Shown: positions 42,220 to 52,745, counted from the first letter of the stretch. The stretch is DNA of 64,000 nucleotides from Danxiaibacter sp048498555 (GCA_048498555.1 JBEHXT010000004.1:310001-374000); one strand, 5' to 3'. Program-made: numbers and translations. The notes: generated from the letters alone by a model not told the origin.

Positions 42220-44043
42220 TTAATGATGGCTTTCGTTTTCTCCAACAGGCTGAGTCTGAGGAATAAACTCCTGTCCGTCCTTACCATAATCGTAAGCCCA
42301 ACGGTGAACTTCAGGAATTTCTCCAACCCAGTTACCATGGCCTGGATGAATTGGCGTAGTCCACTCAAGTGTTGTAGCCCCCCATGGATTCAATGTAGTA
42401 AGCTTTCTTCCTTTGAAAATAGAATAGAAGAAGTTGAACAAGAACAGTAACTGTACAGCGAAAACAATGATTACTACTGTAGAGATGAATTTGTTCAGCT
42501 CAGCAAATTGTTTAAAGCTTTCCCACACACTGTAATCATAATAACGGCGTGGCATACCAGCTAAACCTTCATAGTGCATTGGCCAGAAGATAAGGTAAGC
42601 ACCGATCATAGTCAACCAGAAGTGGATGTACCCAAGCGTGTTGTTCAGGTAACGGCCGTACATTTTTGGAAACCAGTGATAGATACCGGCGAACATACCG
42701 AACATAGACGCAACACCCATTACAATGTGGAAGTGCGCAATTACAAAGTAAGTATCGTGCAAATGAATATCCAATGCTGAGTTACCCAGCCAGATACCAG
42801 TTAAACCACCAGAGATGAACAAGCTTACGAAGCCAATTGCGAACAGCATACCAGGCGTAAACCTGATATTACCGCGCCACAATGTGGTAAGCCAGTTGAA
42901 CACTTTTATTGCCGACGGCACCGCGATCAACAATGTTAACAGTACGAAGATTGAGCCAAGGAATGGATTCAATCCCGTAACGAACATGTGGTGCGCCCAT
43001 ACAAGAAACGCCAGGATTGCGATAGCAAACAAGGAGCCGATCATCGCCATGTAACCAAAGATCGGTTTGCGTGCATTTGTAGACAGGATCTCGCTCACCA
43101 TACCCATTGCAGGCAGGAGGATGATATACACCTCAGGGTGGCCAAGGAACCAGAATAAGTGTTGATATAAGATTGCGCTACCGCCTTCGTTTGGTAAGGC
43201 TTTGTTAGTAGAAGCGATAAATATGTCTGACAGGTAGAAGCTTGTTCCAAAGTTTCTGTCGAAGATCAACAGGATGAAACCAGAGAACAATACCGGGAAT
43301 GATAATAGACCAAGTACAGCGGTAAAGAACAGCGCCCATATAGTTAACGGAAGCCTTGTCATGCTCATACCTTTTGTACGCATGTTCAGTACGGTAGAGA
43401 TATAGTTAATACCAGCTAACAACTGCGAAACAACGAACAGAGCCATTGACGTGAGCCACAGATCCATACCAGTTTTAGAACCTGGCGACGCATCACCCAA
43501 CGCACTCAACGGAGGATAAGCAGTCCAACCGCCACTGAAGGGGCCTGTTTCAACGAAAATAGAAGATAACATTACAACGCTTGCTGCCAGGAAGAACCAA
43601 TAGCTAAGCATATTCATCATTGGCGACGCCATATCGCGTGCACCAACCTGTAATGGAATAAGGAAGTTTGCGAAAGTACCGCTTAATCCCGCTGTCAATA
43701 CAAAGAACACCAGTACAGTACCGTGTGTTGTAACCAGGGCATAATACGCTTCAGCAGAAATTCTTCCGCCTTTAGCCCATTTACCCAGGATGTCCTCCAA
43801 CCAGGGGAAAGTTGCATCAGGATATCCCAATTGTAAACGGAATAAAACTGACATCAAACCACCGATAACCGCCCAAACCATCCCTGTGATAAGGAATTGT
43901 TTAGCGATCATCTTATGATCCTGGCTAAAAACATATTTTGTAATAAATGTTTCGTGATGGTGATGTTCATGATGCTCACCATGATGTACACCTGAATGTG
44001 GTAACACCACAGCATCTCCGTGCAAAACAGCGTCGTTACTCAT
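42220..44043 (-). CDS. ctaD: Cytochrome c oxidase subunit I
   Basis: A 607-residue catalytic subunit of an aa3-type oxidase, with 12 or more helices. It reduces oxygen to water at the heme a3-CuB site and pumps protons. Ligands are visible: the low-spin heme His in ALVTTHGTVLVFF, the CuB His-Tyr pair in LGHPEVYII, the CuB His-His in WAHHMFV, and the two heme His in HDTYFVIAHFHIV. The N-terminus is His-rich (HHGEHHEHHHHE), possibly metal-binding. ATG 44043 (MSNDAVLHG) is chosen over a TTG two codons upstream. It is 61 bases downstream of ctaC. Confidence 0.96.
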   Translation of the reverse strand: MSNDAVLHGDAVVLPHSGVHHGEHHEHHHHETFITKYVFSQDHKMIAKQFLITGMVWAVIGGLMSVLFRLQLGYPDATFPWLEDILGKWAKGGRISAEAYYALVTTHGTVLVFFVLTAGLSGTFANFLIPLQVGARDMASPMMNMLSYWFFLAASVVMLSSIFVETGPFSGGWTAYPPLSALGDASPGSKTGMDLWLTSMALFVVSQLLAGINYISTVLNMRTKGMSMTRLPLTIWALFFTAVLGLLSFPVLFSGFILLIFDRNFGTSFYLSDIFIASTNKALPNEGGSAILYQHLFWFLGHPEVYIILLPAMGMVSEILSTNARKPIFGYMAMIGSLFAIAILAFLVWAHHMFVTGLNPFLGSIFVLLTLLIAVPSAIKVFNWLTTLWRGNIRFTPGMLFAIGFVSLFISGGLTGIWLGNSALDIHLHDTYFVIAHFHIVMGVASMFGMFAGIYHWFPKMYGRYLNNTLGYIHFWLTMIGAYLIFWPMHYEGLAGMPRRYYDYSVWESFKQFAELNKFISTVVIIVFAVQLLFLFNFFYSIFKGRKLTTLNPWGATTLEWTTPIHPGHGNWVGEIPEVHRWAYDYGKDGQEFIPQTQPVGENESHH

Positions 44044-44104
44044 ATACAATAATTTATTAAACCCGCGGAATTATTTGTTGTTGTGCTCTAATGTTTTTCT
44101 CTAA

Positions 44105-45181
44105 TTACATTTTTACCTTTTCACCAGCCGGTGCTTTTGCTGTTGACGCGCTATCCTTTGCAGCAGGCGTTGCAGGTTGTTGATTAGCCGGATCTTTATC
44201 AGGGAAAGCCGCATAGTAGTTCGGCTTTTGTTTAGCCATCCACAGATCGAACTCAGCCTGCGTTACCACTTCAATAATACCTTTCATTGAATAGTGACCG
44301 TTTCCACACATCTGGTCACAGCTTATTTCATATTGGAAACTCGGATTACCAGTCTTTTCTTTCATCTCCTTGGTAGTGTACTTTGGAGTGAACCACAATG
44401 TTGTAGGCGTACCAGGAACGGCATCCATTTTCAAACGGAAGTGCGGCAAACCCACATCATGCACAACGTCTCTTGAACCGATGATCAACTTAACAGGTTT
44501 GTCTTTTACGATATACATTGTCTGGGTAACAACGATATCATCAAAGTTTTTAGAATCATCCCAAATCTGGCCCAACAGGTTGCTGTTAGCCTCATCGATG
44601 TTTCTGAAATATCTTTTACCAAATTCTTTGTCTTTACCAGCATAACGGAAGATCCAGCCGAACTGTTTTCCGGTTACTTCAACCTGTAATGCATTTTTTG
44701 GTGCATCGCTGGTGAAGGCGAACCAGTTGCGAAGACCAATTACTACCAGCACCGTCAGGGTAATGGCAGGAATAACAGTCCAAACAACTTCCATTGTATT
44801 GTTGTGAGGGAAATAGAATGCTTTGCGTTTATCGCTTTCCTGGTACTTATAAGAAAACCAGAAAAGAACGATTTGTGTAATGAAGAACACAATACCGGTA
44901 ATGATCAGGGTTACCCACAACATGCTATCAACTTGCTCACCCTGAACACTTGCAGACCCGTGAGGCAGCAATGTTTTGCCGTACAACATTTTGTTGCACA
45001 CATATACTCCGATAAGGCCTAATACAAGGAAGCCTACCATAAGAAAGCCATTGACCTTGTTCTGTTGCTTTCTCGACTTTTCCTCGCCTTTAAGTACCGA
45101 TACGTATTCACTAGCCTTAGCAATCTGGAAAATGATTAAAAAGACAAGTACAATGACCGCAATAGTAAAAAACATTGACAT
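44105..45181 (-). CDS. ctaC: Cytochrome c oxidase subunit II
   Basis: A 358-residue subunit that accepts electrons at the binuclear CuA centre. The CuA loop is CDQMCGNGHYSM (CxxxCxxxHxxM, about 289-300), with the other His near VHDVGLPHF. Unlike caa3 oxidases there is no CxxCH motif, so no fused cytochrome c. Four hydrophobic segments are present (about 3-20, 47-65, 88-110, 130-150), two more than in a textbook subunit II. The C-terminal tail is Ala/Pro/Lys rich. It follows actF on the same strand. Confidence 0.94.
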   Translation of the reverse strand: MSMFFTIAVIVLVFLIIFQIAKASEYVSVLKGEEKSRKQQNKVNGFLMVGFLVLGLIGVYVCNKMLYGKTLLPHGSASVQGEQVDSMLWVTLIITGIVFFITQIVLFWFSYKYQESDKRKAFYFPHNNTMEVVWTVIPAITLTVLVVIGLRNWFAFTSDAPKNALQVEVTGKQFGWIFRYAGKDKEFGKRYFRNIDEANSNLLGQIWDDSKNFDDIVVTQTMYIVKDKPVKLIIGSRDVVHDVGLPHFRLKMDAVPGTPTTLWFTPKYTTKEMKEKTGNPSFQYEISCDQMCGNGHYSMKGIIEVVTQAEFDLWMAKQKPNYYAAFPDKDPANQQPATPAAKDSASTAKAPAGEKVKM

Positions 45182-45315
45182 GATTCTGTATTAGTTATCT
45201 TATCAAAATAAAATATTGACCATTCATCACTTTGTAAAGGTTGTCACCCGTATCAAAGTAATTCGTTTTTTAGGGATGTTCAAGGTTATGTATCTGCTTG
45301 CCCGAAGCAGTATTA

Positions 45316-46527
45316 TTACGACTGGTGAATAATACTTTCTTTCAGGAACGGATGGTATTTTGGAATCAGTGGTTTTGAAGCAAGAGCTTTACCAACGAAT
45401 AATATAATCATTCCGATAAAGAATGCTGCAATTCCGAAATCAAGCCAGCTTAAACCAGCGTCATCTTTTCTAATACTACCCATGATCATTTGGTAAAAAT
45501 CTACCCAGTGACCAAAGATGATCATTACAGCCATAAAGGTAATTAAAGTATAGTTTCTTTTAGCTGAACGAGTCATCAATATAAGGATCGGACAAACGAA
45601 GTTGATAATCAGGTTCAGGAAGAAAATTCCTTTGTATGGTCCCTGAACACGATGTTTAAAGTATATAGTTTCTTCCGGAATGTTTGCGTACCAGATCAAC
45701 ATATATTGTGAAAACCACAAATATGCCCAGAAAATAGAGAACGCGAACATGAATTTACCCAAATCGTGCAGGTGCTCTTCGTTAGTATATTCCAGGTAAC
45801 CTTTGTTTTTCAGATAGATAACAAACAATGCGATCAAACTTACGCCGCTTACAAACGAGCTTGCAAAAGTGTACCAGCTATACATGGTGCTGTACCAATG
45901 AGCATCTATGCTCATCATCCACAACCAAGGAACAGTAGAACCAACTGTTAAAGCAAACCATACGATGAATAAAGAAGCTGTAACAGTGTTTCTCCAGATA
46001 AAGCTTTTACCTGGTTCTTCACCCCTTAAGCTAGCCTCATCAGCTTCAGCACTCAGTTTACGCATGCGAGCTCCTAAAAGTGACCACAAGCCAATTGCAA
46101 GTATAGTCCACACCAAAAAGAATACAGGGTTAAGGAAACCTAATTTTCCTTTCAGAATAGGATCTTCTTTTGCTTCATCACTCAACCAATGATAGATATG
46201 ATGATTATGATCTACAAAAACTATATAAACCAGTACTAAAAATGCAATTGGTCCAAAAATCAACACCATTTTTGAAATAGCTTCAGGAACACGACGGAAA
46301 GTTGTTTGAAAGCCACCCATAGCCAGGGTTACAGCACAAATAAAGAACATACTCGCATTACAAATCAACATCCAGTACAAGCTGTTGTACATGATTGTAC
46401 CGATTAATTCATTATGCTCTTTAGTAAACAATCCCAATATAAAAGCCAACACACCTGCGCCAATGAGCCCGTAAGCCCAGGTTTTCATTTTTGCAGGAAT
46501 CTCAAATTGTTCTTTTATTGAAGCCAT
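45316..46527 (-). CDS. actF: Alternative complex III subunit ActF (NrfD/PsrC-like)
   Basis: A 403-residue integral membrane protein with about ten helices, a quinol:cytochrome c oxidoreductase subunit like ActC but smaller. It lies directly upstream of ctaC, the position expected for ActF. Polar residues within helices (for example HNELIGTIMYNSLYW and YWFSQYMLIWYANIPEE) fit proton pathways. A small hairpin (CTGCTT / AAGCAG, 45294-45310) lies just after the stop and could reduce transcription into ctaC. Confidence 0.9.
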   Translation of the reverse strand: MASIKEQFEIPAKMKTWAYGLIGAGVLAFILGLFTKEHNELIGTIMYNSLYWMLICNASMFFICAVTLAMGGFQTTFRRVPEAISKMVLIFGPIAFLVLVYIVFVDHNHHIYHWLSDEAKEDPILKGKLGFLNPVFFLVWTILAIGLWSLLGARMRKLSAEADEASLRGEEPGKSFIWRNTVTASLFIVWFALTVGSTVPWLWMMSIDAHWYSTMYSWYTFASSFVSGVSLIALFVIYLKNKGYLEYTNEEHLHDLGKFMFAFSIFWAYLWFSQYMLIWYANIPEETIYFKHRVQGPYKGIFFLNLIINFVCPILILMTRSAKRNYTLITFMAVMIIFGHWVDFYQMIMGSIRKDDAGLSWLDFGIAAFFIGMIILFVGKALASKPLIPKYHPFLKESIIHQS

Positions 46528-46567
46528 TGTAAATCTCTTTTATCTTATTAAGTATTATTATTCCCTT

Positions 46568-47269
46568 TTACTTTGCTTTTGCTATGCTATCAGGTTTAGC
46601 TGCAGGTGCCGCCGCTGCAGGAGTTGCTGCTGTAGCCGTCGCGGGTGCTGCGCCACCGTGTTTTTCAGCTTGTTTGCCTTTAATGTAATGTGCTATCTGC
46701 CACCGTTGCTTACGTGTTAACTGAGAGGCATAGCTACCCATCAGGTTCTTACCGTAGGTCATTACGTAGAACATTTGGCCATCGGGCATATTTAAAGTAA
46801 CTGCATCATCAACCAAGTTTCTTGGCTTAGCAGGGTAAGGACCTTTGCCGTCTTTATACAATGGGCCGTTTCCATCCAGTTTTGGACCGTGGCAAATACC
46901 ACAGTTAACCAGATATAGGCGCTCTGTTTCTTTTAATTCGGTAGCTGATAATGCAGCCTCCGGATTAGCTATTTGTCTTGAAGCAAAATAATTTGTGGTA
47001 TCACTTCCTGCGTCTTTAGCCAAAGGGAAAGGAAGCTCCTCTCCTCTTGCTACAGTACCTGCAACGGGAAGGTTGTTATAAAAAATCCTGTCTTCCGCAT
47101 CGTTAGGATTCGTAGTGAATACACTTGAATCACGTTGTGCATATGTTTCATAAGCGCGGCTATAAGCCATGTCCGGCATATAAATAGCGCCGGGTTTGCG
47201 TTTAACATCGCTGCAACTAACCAGTGCAATGCCCGCTGCAACAAAACTTATGATAGCTAATTTTTTCAT
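46568..47269 (-). CDS. actE: Alternative complex III monoheme cytochrome ActE
   Basis: A 233-residue lipoprotein cytochrome c. The signal ends in lipobox ALVSC (Cys at residue 19), tethering it to the membrane. One heme motif CGICH (about 132-136) and a Met-containing segment GKNLMGSYASQL supply the axial ligands. The C-terminal region is Ala/Pro rich (ATAATPAAAAPAAKP) and probably flexible, so the heme domain may swing toward the oxidase. Gene order identifies it as ActE. Confidence 0.92.
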   Translation of the reverse strand: MKKLAIISFVAAGIALVSCSDVKRKPGAIYMPDMAYSRAYETYAQRDSSVFTTNPNDAEDRIFYNNLPVAGTVARGEELPFPLAKDAGSDTTNYFASRQIANPEAALSATELKETERLYLVNCGICHGPKLDGNGPLYKDGKGPYPAKPRNLVDDAVTLNMPDGQMFYVMTYGKNLMGSYASQLTRKQRWQIAHYIKGKQAEKHGGAAPATATAATPAAAAPAAKPDSIAKAK

Positions 47270-47343
47270 CCGGAAACTATATTTTTCTTAATCAGATTCT
47301 GCCTGTATTCTTACAGGAATATCCTGGTTTAATTCAATTTCTT

Positions 47344-47931
47344 TTATGCTACTTCCACCTGTTCTCTAATCAGTTCCTGATCCTGATCGTAACGGCCTAA
47401 CCACCATCCTGGTTCTGCAACCTGAACATTTACTTCTTTGGCGCCGTTAGCACTCATGAACCCTTTGAGTTCGTCGATGTTTGTTTTACCGGTAGTTTCA
47501 ATCACCATAACAAACAAATCATCCGTAGCTCTTGCATGGAAATGATGTTTTTTAACAAATGGCGCCATTTGACACAGATAGCAAAATGAAAGCACCATCC
47601 CTACTGCCGAGAATAATACAGTAAGTTCAAATGTAATAGGAATCCACGCCGGCAAGGCAAAGTGTGGTTTACCGCCGAAGTTCAACGGCCAGTCTTTCGT
47701 AAGAATCCAGCTAATGCTTCCAAGCGCAGTACTTGTTCCGCAAAGAGCGTAGATAAAACCTGCTGTATGCAAGCTTGTTTGTCTTAAGCCCATTGCATGA
47801 TCCAATCCATGCACCGCAAATGGCGTGTATATATCATGTATTTTATACCCTGCCAAACGCGTCTTTTTAACCGCAGGAAATAAAACTTCTTCGTCATCAA
47901 AACAGCCAACAACAAATGTTTTCTTTGCCAT
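47344..47931 (-). CDS. actD: Alternative complex III subunit ActD (DUF3341)
   Basis: A 195-residue DUF3341 membrane protein. It has a soluble N-terminal domain (TFVVGCFDDEEVLFPAVKK; IYTPFAVHGLDHAMGLRQT), two membrane helices (about 61-80 and 106-127), and a soluble C-terminus rich in DELK/VE. ATG 47931 (MAKKTF) fits the family; the upstream extension to 47964 is unlikely. The gap to actE is 74 bases. Confidence 0.9.
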   Translation of the reverse strand: MAKKTFVVGCFDDEEVLFPAVKKTRLAGYKIHDIYTPFAVHGLDHAMGLRQTSLHTAGFIYALCGTSTALGSISWILTKDWPLNFGGKPHFALPAWIPITFELTVLFSAVGMVLSFCYLCQMAPFVKKHHFHARATDDLFVMVIETTGKTNIDELKGFMSANGAKEVNVQVAEPGWWLGRYDQDQELIREQVEVA

Positions 47932-48007
47932 ATTTATAAGTTTGAACTTTTGGCCAAAGGCCATCAGCCTTTACAAATCTTAATCTAATTTTTTCGATGC
48001 ACTTTAA

Positions 48008-49447
48008 TTAGTGTGCATATTCATGAGCGAATTCCCCAGGCTCCTTTGCCTCAACATTGTCCATTCCGTCCTTGAAGCTTTCACCTGATGTCTTCAACAC
48101 ATATTTAATTTCCGCAACCGCAATTACAGGGAAGTATTTTGCGAACAGGAAGAAACATGTAAAGAACAATCCGAACGTTCCCAGGTAGAATCCCATTTCC
48201 CATGTTGAAGGGCTATAGTAAACAGACCATGAAGACGGTAAGTAATCGCGATAGATAGAGGTAACAATGATTACAAAACGCTCAAACCACATACCTATGT
48301 TTACGATCACACTCATAAAGAATGTAACGAAAAGGTTTCTTCTCATTTTGCGGAACCAGAAGATCTGCGGGCTAATTACGTTACAAGCCATCATACCCCA
48401 ATAGCTCCATCCGTAAGGGCTGAATAAGTTAGCACGGCTGTACCAGAAGGTGTAACCTTCATATTTGTTTTGGCTATACCAGCCCATGAATAACTCGGTA
48501 AGGTAAGCACAACCTACAATAGAACCTGTTAATACTATTACCTTGTTCATCGCTTCGATGTGGCCAAGAGTAATGTAATCCTGAAGCCCAAATACTTTAC
48601 GTAAGATCAGCATCAATGACTGTACCATCGCAAAACCGGAGAATACCGCACCCGCAACGAAGTAGGGAGGGAAGATGGTAGTGTGCCATCCCGGAATAAC
48701 TGAAGTGGCAAAGTCAAAAGATACGATTGTGTGTACAGAAAGTACCAGCGGTGTAGATAAGCCAGCAAGTACCAGTGAAAGAGACTCGTGGCGCTGCCAG
48801 TGTTTGGTTGAACCAGTCCAGCCAAAGGAAGCTACACCATATAAAAGTTTACGAAGTTTAGTTTTAGCTCTGTCGCGGATAGTAGCGAAATCAGGCAACA
48901 AGCCAGAATACCAGAACAACAATGACACAGTAAAGTATGTAGAGATCGCGAATACGTCCCATAACAACGGAGAGTTGAAGTTGGTCCACAGTGGCCCGCG
49001 TGTGTTAGGATAAGGCAATACGAAGAACGCCATCCATACACGTCCCATGTGGAAGATCGGGAACTGGCCGGCACACATTACCGCGAAGATCGTCATCGCT
49101 TCTGCCGCACGGTTTACACCTGTTCTCCATCCCTGGCGGAACAGCAACAAGATAGCAGAGATAAGCGTACCCGCGTGACCGATACCTACCCACCATACGA
49201 AGTTGGTGATATCCCAACCCCATCCGATGGTTTTATTCAGGTTCCACTGGCCAATACCGTAAGTAACCTCACGATAAACGCTGTAAACACCAAACATCAA
49301 TAAACCTATAGCTATAAAGAAACCAACATACCACAGCTTCGTAGGTTTGGCCTCAATAGGACGGACAATATCTTCCGTAACCTGGTGATAATCCTTATCA
49401 CCATACACCAGCGGTTCTCTAAGTTGTGATTCGTACTTTAAATGCAT
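48008..49447 (-). CDS. actC: Alternative complex III subunit ActC (NrfD/PsrC-like)
   Basis: A 479-residue membrane protein with about ten helices, homologous to NrfD/PsrC. It forms the quinol-binding membrane core with ActF and passes electrons to the ActB iron-sulfur domain. Recognisable blocks are GWGWDITNFVWWVGIGHAGTLISAILLLFRQ (about 75-105; the DITNFVWWVGIGHAG motif is diagnostic), then HMGRVWMAFF and the YWGMMACNVISPQIFWF block near residues 345-361. Confidence 0.93.
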   Translation of the reverse strand: MHLKYESQLREPLVYGDKDYHQVTEDIVRPIEAKPTKLWYVGFFIAIGLLMFGVYSVYREVTYGIGQWNLNKTIGWGWDITNFVWWVGIGHAGTLISAILLLFRQGWRTGVNRAAEAMTIFAVMCAGQFPIFHMGRVWMAFFVLPYPNTRGPLWTNFNSPLLWDVFAISTYFTVSLLFWYSGLLPDFATIRDRAKTKLRKLLYGVASFGWTGSTKHWQRHESLSLVLAGLSTPLVLSVHTIVSFDFATSVIPGWHTTIFPPYFVAGAVFSGFAMVQSLMLILRKVFGLQDYITLGHIEAMNKVIVLTGSIVGCAYLTELFMGWYSQNKYEGYTFWYSRANLFSPYGWSYWGMMACNVISPQIFWFRKMRRNLFVTFFMSVIVNIGMWFERFVIIVTSIYRDYLPSSWSVYYSPSTWEMGFYLGTFGLFFTCFFLFAKYFPVIAVAEIKYVLKTSGESFKDGMDNVEAKEPGEFAHEYAH

Positions 49448-49520
49448 CTGCTATTGTTTTAACCAGGTTGCCCTGATTTACTGATTCATCTTATTTAATA
49501 TTCTCTTACTTTCTTACCAA

Positions 49521-52500
49521 CTAAGCGTGTTCTGCTTCTTTTTTACCTGCTACAGCTTCTTCTTCTACTGTATTTCTAACTTTAGCCAGGTAGTTTACGT
49601 TTGGTAATACGTGTAACTGCTCAAGAGAAACGAACAATCTGTTCGGATTTTCCTGTCTTGTTTTTGTGATAGCGCTTTCAGTGCTGTTTGCGTTACCAAA
49701 AACAATTGCATTTGTAGGACAAGCCTGAGCACAAGCAGTAGTTACATCGCTGTCATTCAACTGACGACTATCTTTCTTGGCTTTCAGTTTTCCTTCCTGT
49801 AAACGTTGAACGCAGAATGAACATTTTTCAATCACACCACGGCTACGTACAGTAACATCCGGATTCAACACCATTCTTGTAAGATCATCATTCATCATCA
49901 TGGTAACATCGCTGATGTGATCTCTCTGGTTGTCTGGGAAGCTGTCTGCACCTGTATAGTCAGCCCAGTTAAAGCGACGAACTTTAAACGGACAGTTGTT
50001 TGCGCAATAACGGGTACCAATACAACGGTTGTAAGTCATTTGGTTCAAACCTTCGCTGCTGTGGTTGGTTGCAGCAACCGGACATACGTTTTCGCAAGGA
50101 GCGTTGTCGCAATGCTGACACATCAAAGGTTGGAAAACTACTTTTGGATTATCGATATCGCCGCTGTAGTAACGGTCAATTCTCATCCAGTGCATATCAT
50201 GGAAACGAGCTACTTCTTCTTTACCTACAACAGGGATGTTGTTTTCGGCGTTACAAGCAACAACGCAAGCACCACAACCAACGCATGAGTTAAGATCGAC
50301 ACTCATTCCCCATTTGATACCTGGCCTATCGTAAACAGGATAGATTGTTCCTTGTTTTTCGAATTTTTCCAGGCCACCGAAAGGCGCTAGTTCTTTCTCT
50401 CTGTCTTCACGAATCTCACCTGGCTTTTTAATGAAATCAGCCAAAGTCAATTCTTTCATTACCTCAACACGCTTACCCTGGCTTGTATCGTAAATGTTGT
50501 GCGTTTGCGTAAGTGCAACCGGGTATTTATCACCAGTTAATTCAAGCTTAACGTTAGACGCTGTAAAATCAATTGCAGTTCCGTTAAGAGATGCAAGGTG
50601 GTAAACATTTTTACCAACACCTTCAGCTGCTTTACCAACTTTTGGTGTGCGGCCGTAACCAACTGCTATACCAACTGTATTAGGATGAGTACCCGGGATG
50701 ATCAACACCGGCAATTCAACCGGAGCTTTTCCATTTACGGTAACTCTTACAACTTTCTTATCAGGATTAACCTCGTAAGCATCTGACTGGCCGTTGTTTG
50801 TTAAATCAATATTCAACAAGCTTTTTGCCATTGCAGGAGAAATGATGATGTAGTTATCCCATGTAGCTTTAGTAACGGGATCAGGCATTTCCTGCAACCA
50901 TGGGTTAGCAGCGCCATGTCCATCACCAATACCAACTTTTTGATATAATACTAATTCAACACCGTCAGATTTTTTAGCAGATGAAATTGCTGCTGTTGCT
51001 GTAGCTACTGATGCGCTGTTGAAAGCTGAACCAACAGCCGGAGCTTCAGCCGGAACGATAACACCGTCTTGCAGTGCTTTGTTCCAACCTGCTTCGCCAC
51101 CAAGTTTCGCTGACCAGTAAGTTTTTACAAAACCCAGGTAGTCAGTTGTAGAACCGCTCCATTTCAGAAGGCTGTCCTGCCACTGGCGTGTTTTAAATAA
51201 TGGGTGAATTGTTGGTTGTATTAAGGAGAAATGACCAGTTTTAGCTTCTGCATCACCCCAGCTTTCCAGGTAGTGGTGATCAGGAATACTGAATTTGCAC
51301 AGCTGAGTCGTTTCATCCGCTTTAGGGTTGAACGAAACAGATGTTTTTACTTTTTTCAAAGCATCAGCAAATTTCTTAGCATCAAACCAGCTGTATGCGG
51401 GGTTAGCACCGTACACCAAAAGTGTATTAACGCTTCCTGCATTCATATCGTCAACCAGTTTAGCAAAATCCGCATCAACACCCTGACGATAGTTATAAGT
51501 TGCACTCCAGTCGATGGTATTACCACCAGCCTGCAATGCTTCATTTATTGCATTTATTACGATCTGAACATTGGTATCGTTGCTATCGCTCACAACAAGC
51601 GCAGCACCTTTGTTAGCAGATAAAACTTTAGCAGCCTGTTCAATGCCTGCTTTCAGTTTAGCATCGCTGATGCCGCTAACACCAGAACCATTGATCGCAT
51701 TATACAGCGCAAGAACTACAGCCCCTTTTTCAGAAGGACGATGTAAGAACCTGTCATCTGCGTTAGAACCTGTTGTAGAAGCTACAGTTTCAAAATGAAT
51801 GTGCTTGCTCATTACAGGATTCTTCTCGTCTATCTTCTTACCCTTTGAGTATTGTTTTGCAAACTCAACCGGGCTTAACCATGTACCCAGAAAATCTGCC
51901 CCAACACTTACAATTGCTTTTGCTTTATCAAAGCGGTAAGTAGGGATAGCTCTTTTACCATAAGTAGCTTCGTTAGCTAACAACAAACCGGTATAGGAAA
52001 CCGCATCGTACTGTACGTGGCGGCTGCCGGGATATTTAGCTAAGAATTGAGTGATAACTTCTTTGGTAGTTGGTGAAGTAACAGAGCTTGTTAAGATAAC
52101 AACTGCTCCGCCAAGTCCCTGTGCAACAGCTTTGTCAACTGCTTCAAGGGTTACTTCTTTACTATCTATAGAAGGAAAACGTAATCTTGCTGTATCGTAT
52201 AACTCAAGAACAGACGCCTGAACCTTTGCAGAAGTACCACCCTGTGTAATTGGCGACATGGTGTTACCTTCTATTTTAATAGGACGGCCGTCTCTTACCT
52301 TAGCCAGCACACTTATCACATCTCCATCCTGCACATAAGTTGTGGCATAATAATTGGCTACACCCGGAATAATGTCTTCCGGCCTGTTAACAAACGGAAT
52401 AGCTTTTTTCACAGGCATTTCGCAACTGGCGGCCAGAGCGGCAGCAGCAGTACTGAAACCTAAATACTTTAAGAAATCTCTTCTAGGAGTAGAAGCCTGT

Positions 52501-52622
52501 AAAAAACCATTGTCCGCGCTTTCAAAAGGAAGTTCTTCTTTGAACTCATCTTTTGCAGCTTGCTGATAAGCTTCTGAGTTATTCAGCTCGCCGAAACTTT
52601 GCCAATACTTTTTATCACTCAT
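49521..52622 (-). CDS. actB: Alternative complex III subunit ActB (iron-sulfur/molybdopterin-like)
   Basis: A 1033-residue peripheral subunit. It begins with a TAT-like segment RRDFLKYLGFS about 50 residues in, leading to the lipobox LAASC, so it is a lipid-anchored exported protein. The middle resembles a molybdopterin oxidoreductase but is not known to bind Mo in this complex. The C-terminal 250 residues hold the iron-sulfur domain: CxxCxxCxxxC (780-790), CxxCx4CxxxC (835-847), Cx5CxxxC (867-877, one Cys fewer) and CxxC...CxxxC (934-968). These 15 Cys fit three [4Fe-4S] and one [3Fe-4S] cluster. Confidence 0.94.
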   Translation of the reverse strand: MSDKKYWQSFGELNNSEAYQQAAKDEFKEELPFESADNGFLQASTPRRDFLKYLGFSTAAAALAASCEMPVKKAIPFVNRPEDIIPGVANYYATTYVQDGDVISVLAKVRDGRPIKIEGNTMSPITQGGTSAKVQASVLELYDTARLRFPSIDSKEVTLEAVDKAVAQGLGGAVVILTSSVTSPTTKEVITQFLAKYPGSRHVQYDAVSYTGLLLANEATYGKRAIPTYRFDKAKAIVSVGADFLGTWLSPVEFAKQYSKGKKIDEKNPVMSKHIHFETVASTTGSNADDRFLHRPSEKGAVVLALYNAINGSGVSGISDAKLKAGIEQAAKVLSANKGAALVVSDSNDTNVQIVINAINEALQAGGNTIDWSATYNYRQGVDADFAKLVDDMNAGSVNTLLVYGANPAYSWFDAKKFADALKKVKTSVSFNPKADETTQLCKFSIPDHHYLESWGDAEAKTGHFSLIQPTIHPLFKTRQWQDSLLKWSGSTTDYLGFVKTYWSAKLGGEAGWNKALQDGVIVPAEAPAVGSAFNSASVATATAAISSAKKSDGVELVLYQKVGIGDGHGAANPWLQEMPDPVTKATWDNYIIISPAMAKSLLNIDLTNNGQSDAYEVNPDKKVVRVTVNGKAPVELPVLIIPGTHPNTVGIAVGYGRTPKVGKAAEGVGKNVYHLASLNGTAIDFTASNVKLELTGDKYPVALTQTHNIYDTSQGKRVEVMKELTLADFIKKPGEIREDREKELAPFGGLEKFEKQGTIYPVYDRPGIKWGMSVDLNSCVGCGACVVACNAENNIPVVGKEEVARFHDMHWMRIDRYYSGDIDNPKVVFQPLMCQHCDNAPCENVCPVAATNHSSEGLNQMTYNRCIGTRYCANNCPFKVRRFNWADYTGADSFPDNQRDHISDVTMMMNDDLTRMVLNPDVTVRSRGVIEKCSFCVQRLQEGKLKAKKDSRQLNDSDVTTACAQACPTNAIVFGNANSTESAITKTRQENPNRLFVSLEQLHVLPNVNYLAKVRNTVEEEAVAGKKEAEHA

Positions 52623-52745
52623 ACGTATGATGGTTAATTGCCTATTGCCTATTGAAATGATTCAACGGACAATTATTATTTATAAAACTGACAATATTCT
52701 TATTTACTCTTTGATCTAAGGAACACGCTACCGGTCCCTGCAAAA

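Noticed and set aside
49521..52622. ActB as an active molybdenum enzyme (formate dehydrogenase or polysulfide reductase)
   Set aside because: Gene order and the ActA-F context fit alternative complex III, in which the molybdopterin-like part is not known to bind a cofactor.
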